64,000 nucleotides of DNA from Eudromia elegans (taxonomy: Eukaryota; Chordata; Aves; Tinamiformes; Tinamidae): the NCBI GenBank assembly GCA_003342815.1, contig PTEX01000015.1:5945151-6009150 (forward strand), in the 5' to 3' direction. The notes beneath the pieces were generated by a model, which saw nothing but the letters and a program-made list of their open reading frames with translations, did not search any database and was not told where the DNA came from. The position numbers were made by a program, and so were the translations under genes. Positions 33,201-46,202 of the stretch are shown piece by piece (within the stretch, counting starts at the first letter, position 1; every line of letters begins with the position of its first letter).

Positions 33201-36200
33201 GAAGTGCAATGCAAACACTCTGCTGCATCCTTGATGTTTGTGTGACTACAAAATAGATGCTGCTGCTCTCAGAAAGGGGTTCCCCTCTTTTGACATGCGG
33301 TCCCTTGCCATGACTCTCTCTGCCTGTACAAATCAGCTGAACTCCCTCCTACTCCTCTCTTCCTATAAGCTTTTCTTTCACATGATTTTGAAGTCAAAGA
33401 TGCAAATGCCAGAGCCTCTAGCATTTTTATGCTAAAGAATAAAGACTCCTCAGACAAACTGCGTGTTTTCCGTATGTAACCTGGGCAAGGGAGAAAGTGG
33501 CACAGTTACATATCAGTACAGAGCTGTTACAAATTCACAATTGTGAATGTGAGAAGACCAATAGAAAAATGATTGAAAAAGTTTAATTAAATACTAAGAC
33601 CACCAAGTACTCCATCATGGTAGTTGATTTGTGTTACTCTGCTTAAGATTACATGTATACATACTATACCCTGACAAATCTGAGTGAGCAGTCTCAAAAG
33701 TTAATGCACAGAGCTAATGCCTCCTGAAATAGCCATTTGAGGCAGGAACCCACACAGAGTCTGCTATTCTATTATTAGTAACAATAAGTCTACCAACAAT
33801 GATGTGCAACTCTGATTTAGTAATTCACATTCTTGATAAATAATACACCCAAGTAATTTTCTTGACTTAGTTCTGCATGCAGTTAGCAACTAAACCATGG
33901 AATATAATGAATATGAACATTTTACAGGACCTAAATAAAAAAAATGGTTAAGACACTCTTGTTGTAAGATCTCAAGTTATCAACAATCTTAAGATTCTGT
34001 CCTTTGCTTCAATTCAAGCTGGGTTTCTCTTCAAAATGTTAAGTTTTTCTGTAATTATACAAATGAAACAGATCTAGCATTTTTATGTCTAAGATCCATT
34101 TCAACTCCATTTCTATTTTTTCATTATGTGACGGTTCTAAATTTGATTTGTTTTACTGACTGAGAAAGTAAAATTTTCTTAATCGACAGGCAGTGAAGAC
34201 CAGTAAAGCTGTAGTTTATGAGAACATATGGCAAGCAATTCACTTTTCACACCAAGCAGTTTTAGTGAAATCTCACTATCACTCCAGCTAAACTGTTCTC
34301 CTGCTTCATCAAGCCAATTAAGTGGAATCTAGTGCATACTGTAAGCAACTGCTCGTGGCTGTTGACGTTCTGATTGAAAATTGGCCAGTAGTTTTTTAGG
34401 AATATAATCAAGTAGTATTATTTTATCTTTAGATTTATTCCTTTTAAACATTTCCTTATTTACAGATTAAGTAATATTCAATGGGAGTTGTGACTTGTTT
34501 TTAACAAATCTTCAGGAAATCTGAACTGACCGGAAACCCGAAAGTCAATGTTTACAACAGAAGGAGAAAACATTAGCATATTCTAAATGAATGGGCCCTA
34601 AAGAAAGATGAACTAAAACAGAAAAAGATCAGGGAGTTGTATAATGAGGTATGTTGCTCCTTCAAGACCTAGAGAGCCAGAGCTTTCTACAACTATAAAT
34701 TCCAGATGGGATCTATATTTCCATAAATTTTGAAAGAGCAACAGAAGCGGCCCAGCTGAAAGGTGAGCCTCTTCTTCCATGGATCACAACATCCAGATGG
34801 GTGGGAAAGGACTTGTGGAAACAGTCACCAAGGACATGCTAAAAAGACTGATTTATTCAACATTTTTCCTAAATTTCTGTGGTCAATGGATGTTGCCCAC
34901 TTAAGTGCCAGATGGCTATTATAAATAAGTTACTACATATATGAAAAGGCCTAAGTCAATTCTAATTGTGCAGGTAACACAAAAAGATTAACTGCAGCAA
35001 GTATTTCCTGGACTGGAATAACAGAAAATACTATAGAGCATATTCTGTATTTTACAGCAGCAGGAAAACAGTAACAGAATAATTTGCTTGCACTGCTTTG
35101 TGTGACAGCACATGAAAGAAGTAACTTTGGAGTTGTAAAATAGAGGTCCAGGCATAAGGATATGAGCAGTAGCATTTGTCCTGGAGTTGGACGTGATTAC
35201 TGAAAATGAAAGAGCAAGGGGAAGATAGAAACTATATTGAAAGATGCATTTTCTCTCAGAGACTAGAATTTTGCAACAACTGCATCTGACAGTTTTACAA
35301 AAATGGTTAGATTTACTACTGTTGCGCTGGCCACTACTTTAATAGTTTGCCTAAATTCCTAAGGTTAAAGAACAGCCTTGATAAGACTTCAGCACAGTAT
35401 ATATGATCAAAAACTCTATGAAATAGCTTACGTTTCCTAATTTACATGAACTAGTAAACTAAAATGATAAAATTATAGGAATTATCAACAATGAAACAAT
35501 ACTGTTTAGAAATGAAAGCCTATAACACATAAAACATTCCAAATTCTTCAAACATACAGTGTACTGTAACTAGAGCCAAAACACTCCCACTCCCAAGTAG
35601 TAAAGATAAACCTAGCTGAAGGAGCTTCCCTCAACACCTATAATTTCTATAGGTATTAACAATATACGCACAATTCCAAAATGCATCTTTACAGAGGAAT
35701 AGAACTGAAGTGACCAGTCCTAGAAATACTTAATATAGCTCCAAAGGCCAGAAAAACTCTTCTGGCAAAGCAGGCTGCAGCCTACACCATGAGCTGTCTC
35801 TTTCATTCAATGCCTCTTGAAAAGCTGCTGTCTTATGAGGCTACTTGAATCAGCTATTTGTGCGAACACTCTTTAAAAATACACTCTCTTCCCTAAACGC
35901 AAGTGTCTAGATTAATCAGTATTTTTGGTGGTGAGAGCTAAGCCTTTCATTAGATTTCATAGGGAAAAAAAAAGATTACTGGAGACTGGAAGTCTAATTT
36001 GCACCCACTGTGACAAGGTATCTGCTAAATCTTCATGAACTCCCTTTATTCACATTCAGAACAAAATCTCTCCTACCATCAGTAGTTATCTGAAAACAAA
36101 AGAAACCCTCCACTTGATGCCTGTAGAGGCAAAAAGGAAGAGATCGCATGTTAGGACAAGCATCAAGGACAGTGCTCAGGCTACTAGTGTGCATTAGTTA

Positions 36201-39200
36201 TTAAAAAATCACATGTTTTACAAATATGTACATTTACAATTTCTGGGGAAAGAATGGAAATAAAAACATTTTACTTGCAACATTTACACTTCTTAGTAGA
36301 TTTTTACAATACTCTAACAACAATTATTATCTTTTGCTCTTGTCATTATGTAGTACTTACTCTGCTCTCTTCTAGACTATCAAAAGGACCTGGAGGATCA
36401 TCCAGACAAAGAAATTCTCTCACTGCAATGCTTCATAAAGAGGAAAAAATAAAGAAAAAAAGTTAAAATAAAAGCAATGATACTTAAATATGATGCCACA
36501 AATTCTTTGAGGGACTTAGAATTTACTTTCATATCACTCCCAAGGGTTTCAAATAATTTTAATAAAACTATTAAGTCTCAGATACGTGTGTTAATCAGGG
36601 ACAGTACTTACAATCCAACTTAAATTTGTACAAGTGCTCTTTATAATTTAGAATAAAACAGAGGACATCATCCAATTTGGAGGGGGCTTTTTCAAAGCTT
36701 CCGAGCAATCATTACTGCATGACAACCGTGAAATAAGAAGTAAATGAAGTAAGCTTATCACTTGGATACTGAAGATGCTTCAAAAATAAGAACTGAAAAG
36801 TGAATACAAAAGTATGCAGCTTCAATTCATATACCTGGGTTCCTCAGGGTTTATCAATGGAACACACTACAGACAGTGACAGATGTGCTCACGTCTCTAG
36901 TTTGGAAAGATGACAATCCATTGATTTATATAGAGTAAAAAAAAAAAAAAAGCTATAAATGAACAAAACTGTCAAGGTTAATGAGCTATCGATGTTACCA
37001 CGTGTTTTTGCTAAACACACATTTGTAGCTAATGAATTTGTCTTGAAATTGTGTAACAGTTGTTGTGCTCCTCCCTACACTGTTTTGCAAAGGCCAGAAG
37101 AAAAACATGTACCGTCCTCTGGTTTACTCCAAAATTGGAGCTGGTCTACCACACACTACCTTAATTACCTTAAAACCTTAAGTACCTCCAACTGCAGACA
37201 TTACATAAAATCATCTCCAATCATGCATTTTCACACAATTTTCTGACTAAACACTTCCTACTCTGTTGTTTTATGTATTCTTCTACAACTACCCTTACAT
37301 TAGAATAATATATATTTATTAGCAATTCTGTGCCTTGCACTCACTCCTTACAGATCTGTACATCACCTTCTACTGCAATGAAAGCTCAAAAAAATGGAAT
37401 TCACTATCTCTTTCTCCCATGGAAGTCCCATGGGAAGGTGCAAAAGGAAGTAGTTTTCTGCCACTCCATACATTTGCAGCAAACACTAAGTATAAACATA
37501 AGAAAAATCACTAATTTTCCTCCAGCTACTAGTCTGATCAACAAGTTTTGGTCTGGCAAGCAAACGGGGGTGAAAAGCATGTTCTCAGCAAACACGGAAC
37601 AACCAATTACACCACGGCATTAGTTTTAGGAAAGCTCTGACAAATATTCATCCAAAATACTTACTGCATTTCAACTTCATTTAGCTGTTGGATTTAAGTA
37701 AGCCTGTTTTCCAGTCCCTACTGCAGGCCAGAAGATAGTTTTCTTTGGGAAGTGTTTGGTCTGAATTCTTGTCTTTTTCTTTACCTCAGCAGCCTTTACA
37801 CCAACCCCAAGCACTTCTTCCCCTATTACGCCAATCTTTTCCCACTTAGTCTATATGACAGATGTGGCCAACAGTGCAGACCTCCTCCATGCCCTCACTA
37901 TGAACCCTTCTTTTTCAACTCTCCCCAACACTGACTTGCACAAATTAATTCATGATCCATGCAAGCCATGGCCTAAACTTCTATAATTAAGTTTCCCACA
38001 AGTACTCAAAAATATCTTGCTATTTAAACCAAAATTATCTTCCTGTTAGCTCAAAAAGTGATAGACAGTGCCAAGCCATTAAATAGGTTACATTCTTCAG
38101 AAACTTAACTACAAATTTCATCAAATTAATGGTTAATCAGCTATAGAAAGTAGTCTTTTAAGGAAAAAGAGCAGTGTGTTTGTTTTCCGGATTGTTTAAT
38201 CTGCCTATTTAGAGTGACCTTTTCTAACATAATGCTCAAGTCTATCTTTTATGGTTGAATTGTTCTTTTCAAAATGATGGAAATTGTGCTCAATGACCTC
38301 ACATATGGCCAACTCGAAGGAATCTGTAGTATGAAAAAATTGTGTAATTTAGATTTTTTTTTCTATATTTTGTTAATAATTTTATTGTTGTGAGGTGCAT
38401 GACATGACATTCAGTAATCCTTGCATGTGAAAAAATACCCCAAAGAAGGAACATGCATAAGTATTCAAGCTATATGTATTATCTACCTAACAGATCATAC
38501 CCACTCCCTCCTCCCCAAAGCTGCTTGCAGAAGATTCTATCTTTTTCTATAGCTTAGGCAACATCTTGATTTCAAGAGCTGTAGATTCAGTCTTGTGTAT
38601 ATAGAAAAAAAGAAACTTCAAGCCATAGGTCACTGCAATTTAAAAACACTGAAAACATGTTTACTTTCTACTACAAAAATGTTCCACTGATGGCATAAAT
38701 ATTCATTTGCAACCTAGCTTTGAGAGTCTGCTTTGACCTCATTTTCCCCTTGACACATCCCTCCCCCTCCTTCTTTTCATTTTCGCAAATAGGTGAAAAT
38801 TCTGTCTTAAGATGATGGCAGCTCACAGAAATCTTCTGTATTGTGCAGCATCATTGCTACGCACGGATCCTTCCTTTCCTCTTCACTCCTAAGCCACTAG
38901 CATTCTATAAAATCTTTTGTGAATCCAGTGTATCAAGTAGATACAGCAAATAATGCATAAAAAGGGCGAGTTTCCTACCTACTCTCAAATTCTCAATACT
39001 AATACTGCAAATAAAGAGAAACAGAGGAGACCAAGACACATAGGGGGCTTGGTTTTGATCCAACCTGAGCAGTTTCTGATTTCTTTGCAAAAGTGCAGAA
39101 GAAAAGGGTTGAGCTTTCATGGCGGAAGCAGGGTCAGATTCTCACACTACTCCTGCAAGGAGCAAAATATTAATTCTGTTATTCTATGATAAGCAGGTAA

Positions 39201-42200
39201 GAAATTCAGATGGGTCAAACTTTCCTAATGATTTAATGAAGAATGAAGATCTTCAATAGAAGGAAACTTTACCTGCTAAACTGTAAGGCTGAAAAGAGCT
39301 TAAAACTTAAATGCTTTACGTGCTTGGCCTAGAGCTCCTGGCCTTGCACAGCCAAAACCTGAGTTTCTTTAAAGAAACAACAAAACAAAACAAACACTAC
39401 AATTATATACCGGCTATAAAAACCTCATTTCCACAAATGTTTAAACACCCTTCCAAAACTGTTTAGAAACGTATTCCAAGAGTTGCATACTTTTTTTTTT
39501 TGCATTAGATCATGAAAAACTTTTACTGAGTTTTGTCCAATCATTTTACTAAGATACTAAGATTTCACTAAGATACAAACAATCTAGCTGAAGTTCCAGA
39601 CTAGTTCCAACAAGGTCTTCAGAGACATTTAGTCAGACCAGAAGTCTACACAGCTATTCCATGTTCAGCAACATGACAAGAACCAATGTCTAGAGACCAA
39701 CTCCTTTTTTGGCACATCTGTCATTATGTAATTTTAAAAAAGAGGAATTCTTAAACTTTCGGACATGTACTTCATCCAGATAATCATGTTTAATAGCCAC
39801 TTACGGACAAACACCACGGTTGAATCCAGTGTCTTTTGAAAGATGTTTTCTACCTCTGATATCTCCCAACAAAGCTTTGTAACTTAGTGTGATACTGACT
39901 ATGAAACAACAAATCAAAAAAGTAGCATTCTTTACTGACCTTCCCTATCTCTTTCATGATTTTACCTGCTCTGTTTAGTATTTTCAATGACATTTAATTT
40001 GAAGGTAATTCCTCAAAAGAATGGAAGTGATAAAGCAACCTCCCAATTCCTCCTCAAGAAATGCCAATATGAAAGAAAGCATTTAGGAGTTCCACAACAG
40101 CCTTTCTTCCCTGGATGTTCCTTTTACTTTTTGATCATCTCTGATCTCACTCTCCAAGAGATTTTCTAATTCTTATATTGGAAAAGATGCATAGAACTAA
40201 ACAGCTATGCCTCTATCACCTTGTTTTTTAAATTTTTCTTTCGGTCTACATTAATACAATGTTTCATTTCATTTACCAAAATTAAGTTGTTCTCATATGC
40301 TAGGCTTGGAAGGATCTTCCACTTCGGCATGAAAAAAGACACTGGTCAGTAAGGCTTCTGTGCTGGGTTAATCATAATGTGTTTTTTTTTTTTAAGACTC
40401 TTTTTCAGTCTTCTTTGATTTGTGGTTTACATTTACATAAGCAATCTATAATGGTACTTCTATTACTATTATGTCAGTTGAATGCACATTCTAAGAATGT
40501 AATTGCTGAAGCGTGTAAGGGCTTAACATTACGAAAACCTAATATTTGATTGTCATATAAACTATTAACAGATCCAATCTGCTTTCTGCATACAGAAATG
40601 TGTTACTTTAATACTTTAAAATCAAATATTACAGCATGCAATTTGTAGTTAACCATAAACAAATCAAGACACTGCAATGTCCTTTTTTTGCTTAGTTTGG
40701 AATGTAATTTAATAGGACACCAAATAATGCACATAATGACTAAACACACACTATGAACATGAACAAAATTCTATACTGTGTGGTGCAAAACCCCCCACAA
40801 CCCACAAAGAAAATTTAAATCACGTACCAGTTAGCAATATCTTTATGAGCTACTAGGTTTTGGAGGAAAGCTTGTAGTCCCAACTGTCGATCTTCCAAGA
40901 AGTCAGGATTATAATTATCCTTGAACCAGCGCTTTGGAGGCAGAGCCAATCGAAAGCCTGGAAACATATCTTTTAGCTGAAATAGAAATCAAAGGCGAAT
41001 GGAGAGATGCAAAGAAATATCAGAATAAAACACTGATTTTGATGAACTTTATTCTAAACATTGAACTTCAAATTATACAGCATTTTCATCTTCTGTTAAG
41101 TTCAAGCACTAGATAAATCTCACAACCGCAAGCACAACTCAGGTTATTGGATAAATTCTAGATACAGCTTTACTACTTGTTGTTTTGCCTTAGGCAATCA
41201 AATGACCTTTCAAAATCACTATATAAAAACAGAAATGAAAGAAACTTTGCTTTGCTACTGAACATCTTTGAGTCAGTAAGCAAAAGAAAACTTAATGCAA
41301 GTAATAAGGGGCAAATGAGTAAACCTTTCAGTGATATTTCTTCTGAAGTACTCTGGCATAAAAAAGTACTATATAGATATAAAACCCATTGCACACCTAC
41401 AAAGATGTCATTCATCTTTTTGGGGCAGACTTTTGAATCAGAATGAATTATGACACATGCATGAAATACTTCTAGCATTGAGCAGTTCCTCAGAGATTCC
41501 AACTATTTTATACATAGAAGGCAAAAAAATTAGTACTCGCATCCCAAATTATATTCTTGGCTTTACATATACTCAGTGTCAGAAATACCTAGGATTTTTC
41601 TTAATTCAGAAATATGGAACTAAATGTAGACTTAAAAATACATAATGATTGGCTTATCCAAGGATGCCAATTTACTTATTTTTCAACTATGCCTAAAGAT
41701 AATAAAACCTTAATGCTTTCATAAAAGCAATTTTTCAGATGTTTTCTTATTGCAATGTTTTGATGGACACACACACACAAAATCGCCAAGAGGATTTACA
41801 GGGAACTGTTTTTTGTTTTTTTGTTTTTTGTTTTTTTTTTTTTTAAAGTAACTGCAATTCTCACGAGAATCAATTAACCTTTTTGCAAAGACAAGATCAA
41901 GCAAACTTCTGTCATATGTACTGAAGACATACGAATTTTTCAACGACAGGGATTCCAGAGTCTCCCCAAAATACATTTTAATGCTCTGTGTTTACACAGC
42001 TGCAGGATAATTGTTCAGTGGGTATCCTGCCCCTTGCATAGCAAATCTGTGACAGTAAGACCGGTATTTTTAACTACAAACTGCACTTTACGGACTCTGA
42101 AAATGCTCCTGAGTAACTCTTCAGCAGATTAAGGTTTAAAAAAAGCCAAAAAAAAAACCCAAAAAACTCCCACTGCAAGTTCGAATACTGTATTCCAGCT

Positions 42201-45200
42201 AGAATCTTGCTAACATTTTAAAGAAACAACTGTATTAGCTTATGTTTGTTCACAGAAGCACTCTCTCCTATCATGAGGAAAGTACCTTTTAAGATCAGTT
42301 ATTGCATAATAAATGTGTAGCTCACTGTGACTATTAGCTCTTGATCTACATAGCTATTTATTGTCAAACCTTCTTTTTTTTATGCATTTAATGTTTTCCT
42401 TAAGTATACACTGTCTTTTTCTCAGACTGAATTTCCTTTTATTATTATACTATTTTTATCTTTTGTCATGCAAAGTTCCTTCACCTATTACAAAATTATC
42501 ATCAGCACCATTCAGTGCTTGTTAAGTATTCAGCACCATCCTCCACTCTCCATAACCCTCATTTCTTAATGAAATACTGAATGCAACTGGATCTAGAAAA
42601 TAAAAGTAGGACCTGTATAAATTTAATTGTAGTGAGGATGATAGATAACCACAGCTGGGAAAGCCTTTGAACCAGCTGGATTTCTGCTTGATGATTTCAC
42701 TAGTCTGTTTATGCAGATCACATGATTTCTTTCACAAGGCGAGGGTATATCTACCCACAGATTGCTCCTATTGGAGATGAAGAATATGAGAAAACTACTT
42801 GCTGTCAGCAGACCCTGACAACTGTACTCTGTTTTCAGTAGTCTTGAGCACTCCTTTGATGCAGTGGTACTGGGGGAGGGGTCAGACAAGTTATGCTGCC
42901 TGCAACTGCTTGCTTGGAGCCCACATATTTCCTAGATGTCTGTCTCCTACATCAGCATGTGATAGCTCATGCGTGCCACATGAGGAAAATATTGCACAGC
43001 CTGAGGGGGAAAAAATACTTAAATTCTTTGTTCTTAAGAATTAGCCATATTATTAGCTATTCAACAGCTTTACAGAGTAATAAACTTCACAAAGTTCTTC
43101 TTGCACCTTTGCTCAAAGCAGAAGTGCATTTTCCACATATTTCTCTGATCTGCTAGGTCTCCTTAACCAACAAGACTTAGGCAACTAGCCAAATGTCTGC
43201 TTCTGCTCCTAAATCCTCAGATTCCATCATGTTTAACATGCTCTCAGAATAAGATTTTTGTTAAAAATATTTCAGTCTACACCATGTTTTCATCTTTGAT
43301 GTATACTTTGCTTCAAAGCATCGGACTTTTATTTTCCTGCCTCCTTATATTACCCCTGTCTGTAATGATTTACAGAACTTTATTGCTTCAGCCGTCCTGT
43401 GACAGTTTTGTCTTGCCACTCAGCAATTCTGCTTTGCTCTTTTCAAGTATGTGCTACACCTTTATGCTGACCTCTTGTCATGTGTTCTTTTCTTTTGATT
43501 GATTGCTTTTGAAATCAGTAAAGGGTTTCTCATGTACCAACATCAGGAACATACTTATCTTTCCATTATGCTAGATTAGTATGCCACTGCTATTCTATTT
43601 GTTTTCTTTCAAGTGACATCATTTTGACATCCTTTATTCCTCCAGGAAAGAAGTTTTACTGCACTGAGGACAGTATACTGAGGTCTAAATAAATTTTACT
43701 TGGAGATTAAAAAAAGTGACTAGCAGGAGATAATTTTGTTTCATGCTAACACCGCCTTTAAAGTATGAAGTACACTAAGCATGCTACTTATTTCATAGAC
43801 ACAATCTCTGCAAAAATGAGGAATCCTATGTTTTCCTTCCATTAATATAGCAAATGTTTTATATGTAGTAAAGAAGCAAAAGCAGAAGAAAAAGTGACAG
43901 AAGCATGAAACACAAAAGGAAAGAAGAGGTAAGAACGAGGCAACTTGGTTGAGAATTTACCACTGTATCTTCATCACTCACCTTGTCATTAAGCCTGGAA
44001 AAGTCAGTGTACCGCCTAAAAACCACCCAACTTTCCTCTGGACTTCTTTTTACTAGTATTTTGTACACCTGTGTGGAAAAACAAGAACATCAGAAAAAAT
44101 CTGAAAACATCAGAAAAATTTCTTTCTACATTGGCGAGAAGGCTGAAATTTGCCACTATTTTGTAATGAAAAGAACTCTCAAAAAAAAAATCTAATTAAA
44201 GTAATAGCATTACTAAACTTCAGGAAAAGTTTAGGGAAAGATTTTTTATAATATTTTCCAAATATAATTAACTACCTTCTCTCTTTGCCAGGTTTGTGAC
44301 GCTACTTACAGATTCCCCACTGTATGAAAACATTGTCTCTTCTACCAAAGTGAAAAATAACTGAAATATGTTTTACCAATCTACGTTGATGAATTTCAGT
44401 TTCAGTCTCCTTTCTGCAGTTTTAAAAAGTGACTTCAATTTTATTTCCATTGCCTTCCACTGATTTCACTCTACAGCAGTGACTAAAATTTCTAACACTA
44501 ATCACTAACTAGTTTTAAGACATGATTGCAAGTTTATCTTCGATGGACTGCTTGCTCCTAAGCACTCTTTTGCTCTCTGAAACAACCAGAGCAACATAAG
44601 AAGTAAATTCAGAAACAGCAAAAAAGCACACAAGAACGTTAGCTATGTTTCACTTGTCCTGTAAACTGGCTTTCTACATACAACGACTATTTTGACTCTT
44701 ATGTTCCAAATGCAGTTGAATAACATCCTACAAACATACTGGGGTACCCACTGTGTTGACATGGTTTGGTCTGAAGTTATCAACAATACTATTTACAGTT
44801 TCAGCTTTGAAGGTATTATTGAAAAAGAACCTTTTAACTCAGATGCAAAATTTTGCTTGCCTCTTCTCTTACACTATCATATATAATCATATTAAAAAAC
44901 CTATGACAAGATATTGCTTTCAGATAATTAAAAAATAGCACTGTTTAATAACACTACAAGAACCTGATGATGTTAAGTATCTTTCTATCTAAAAGAAAAC
45001 CAGGGAACAAATGCTTCCGTCTACTACTTCCTCTTTCCTATTTGTCATCTTTAATAACTGGGACCAAACTAATTTCTATCAGTTCCACATTAACTACTGT
45101 AATGAAATGTTTCAATCATATTCACATGGCAAAACTTTATCTGCATACATGTGTCAATAAAATTGTCAGCTAGTGTACACTTTGAGAAAAATCAATTTAA

Positions 45201-46108
45201 AACAGTTAAGCTAGTGTTCTGCCATGAGATACCACTCACATGGCACCCTCACCCTGAGGCCTTGGGAACAGATTTCCTCCAATTAGAAACTAAACACAGC
45301 AATGTCAGAAGCTGTAAATAGTGTTTGCATATTGCGTATATTTTGTGTTTCTAAATAATTATAAGAAAGGTAAATATCATTGTGTCTTGTTGTTCATCTA
45401 AACTAAAAGACTATCTTTTAGGATGTTTAAGTATCCATCTCAGTTTTGCAAGGAACTGTAACTTTGTTAGAAGTTTCTGACTTTTCTAGGAGAAACTTGT
45501 GATACTTGTAATAGCATGAAGCATTCCTATTAAATAACTTCAGAAAAGACTGTTGCCTTTCCTGTAAAATGAGGAGAATGCTTTCCTGACAGACTACAAT
45601 AGTTTGTAGTGCTTTGCAAACACCAGTCCAGCTTGAGCATCCCTGAACTGAAAGCTTTCTTTACAAAAGAGAAAAGCATATTCAATCATTATCTAAATGT
45701 CTACATAAGATGAACAGTACTATCCCCAAAACTTACAGTGAATTTTGCCCTTTCCTCCATCACCTCATAACCCAGTATGGTAGGAGTGGACGGTCGATCT
45801 TCCCAGCTTCTGGAGTCTATGTTCTGCTCTGTGTCTTCTGCGGGCTGAGAGCAGTATTCTATGGATGCATCCACACCTGTGAACTTAGTCCTCACAAGTG
45901 GGCTACCGCAAACAGATGACGTAGAGCCAGTCTGGTCAGGCACGCTCATCTTTTTAAAACTACCCACAGCAGAGTCCTCCAGCTGCCCTTTGGAGGAGCT
46001 TGAGCTTGTTGAGATGCTCCCAAAAGATGATCTTCTTTGGTTTCTGTCTGTAAAGCTGGAAGATGAACTCCCAATAGGAATAGGAACAGGAACATATGGT
46101 GTTGCCAT
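30105..46108 (-). CDS. SNX16: SNX16, sorting nexin 16 (7 coding exons, 346 aa)
   Basis: Spliced minus-strand gene with coding exons 46108-45737, 44068-43982, 40976-40828, 36430-36361, 32996-32860, 30630-30514 and 30213-30105, 1041 nt including the stop. All sites are GT-AG and in phase. The product is an endosomal sorting nexin. A Ser-rich N-terminus ([19 protein letters not shown]) precedes a PX domain of about residues 105-220. This domain contains the phosphoinositide-binding RRY (142-144), the PPK loop (166-168) and a conserved Arg (R183), consistent with PtdIns3P binding. A coiled coil covers about 227-272 ([20 protein letters not shown] onward). The acidic tail has [10 protein letters not shown] and ends [14 protein letters not shown]. 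Human SNX16 is 344 aa as remembered and aligns throughout; the tail is the most diverged part. In mammals it acts in early-to-late endosome traffic of EGFR and recycling of E-cadherin. It converges on CHMP4C. Confidence 0.95.
30214..30513 (-). other. SNX16 last intron (300 bp)
   Basis: Much of this short intron is a TG/TA microsatellite (30258-30346). The acceptor is only about 45 nt away. The pyrimidine tract is short (TGTCCCCACAG). Confidence 0.85.
30258..30346. repeat. AT/AC-type compound microsatellite
   Basis: ATATATAC, CTCTCT and CACACCC blocks run together. On the SNX16 strand this reads as GTGTGTGG followed by TATATGTATA. Confidence 0.95.
30514..30630 (-). CDS. SNX16: SNX16 coding exon, acidic tail
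   Basis: 117 nt, acceptor TTATAG|G, donor AGCGG|GTAAAT. It encodes residues 273-310 ([20 protein letters not shown] onward to TLGEDS). [10 protein letters not shown] aligns with human VESSALEVDQ. Reading into the intron would stop at once (GGG TAA). Confidence 0.9.
30631..32859 (-). other. SNX16 intron, 2.2 kb
   Basis: AT-rich with short A or T runs; no repeat family or exon recognised. Confidence 0.6.
32860..32996 (-). CDS. SNX16: SNX16 coding exon, coiled coil
   Basis: 137 nt, acceptor TTTTAG|GCT, donor ATTAG|GTATGT. It encodes residues 227-271, a heptad-rich segment ([20 protein letters not shown]). In human SNX16 this region mediates self-association. Confidence 0.96.
32997..36360 (-). 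other. SNX16 intron, 3.4 kb
   Basis: AT-rich. Nothing recognised. Confidence 0.6.
36361..36430 (-). CDS. SNX16: SNX16 coding exon, end of PX domain
   Basis: 70 nt. The acceptor ATGAAG| follows a long pyrimidine tract; the donor is AGCAGA|GTAAGT. It completes C203 and encodes [20 protein letters not shown] and then ESR, matching human apart from L to I at the second position. Confidence 0.94.
36431..40827 (-). other. SNX16 intron, 4.4 kb
   Basis: AT-rich with homopolymer A or T runs, for example at 36938-36951. Nothing recognised. Confidence 0.6.
40828..40976 (-). CDS. SNX16: SNX16 coding exon, PX domain core
   Basis: 149 nt, acceptor TTTCAG|CTA, donor AACTG|GTACGT. It encodes residues 154-202 with [11 protein letters not shown] and [20 protein letters not shown], the PPK loop and helices of the PX fold. 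Confidence 0.97.
40977..43981 (-). other. SNX16 intron, 3.0 kb
   Basis: AT-rich. It has a short (CA)n near 41769-41780 and a T-rich (TTTTTG)n stretch at about 41810-41845. No gene. Confidence 0.6.
43982..44068 (-). CDS. SNX16: SNX16 coding exon, PX domain with RRYTDF
   Basis: 87 nt, 29 codons, acceptor CACACAG|GTG, donor GACAAG|GTGAGT. It encodes [20 protein letters not shown] and then TDFSRLNDK. The RRY motif is the 3-phosphoinositide contact in PX domains. Confidence 0.97.
44069..45736 (-). other. SNX16 intron, 1.7 kb
   Basis: AT-rich. Nothing recognised. Confidence 0.6.
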
Positions 46109-46202
46109 CCTTCATGAAAAACAGAAGGAAATCTCAGTTTCTGGTCCAGAAGTTCAAGGTTCACCCACTGGATGATCCATGCTTCTTCTTCAAGAACAGT
46201 AT
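45737..46202 (-). CDS. SNX16: SNX16 first coding exon (94-nt 5' UTR plus residues 1-124)
   Basis: The acceptor CCTCCTCTGCAG| at 46203 has a good pyrimidine tract, so the exon should start at 46202. The ATG is at 46108 and the donor is ACT|GTAAGT. It encodes the Ser-rich N-terminus and the first PX strands ([18 protein letters not shown]). Two upstream ATGs lie in the UTR, at 46180 and 46115. Confidence 0.92.
46154..46180 (-). other. Short upstream ORF in the SNX16 5' UTR
   Basis: ATG at 46180 with A at -3 and G at +4. It encodes MDHPVGEP and then TGA, ending 45 nt before the SNX16 ATG. A second, weaker ATG at 46115 starts an ORF that overlaps the main start out of frame. Confidence 0.6.
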
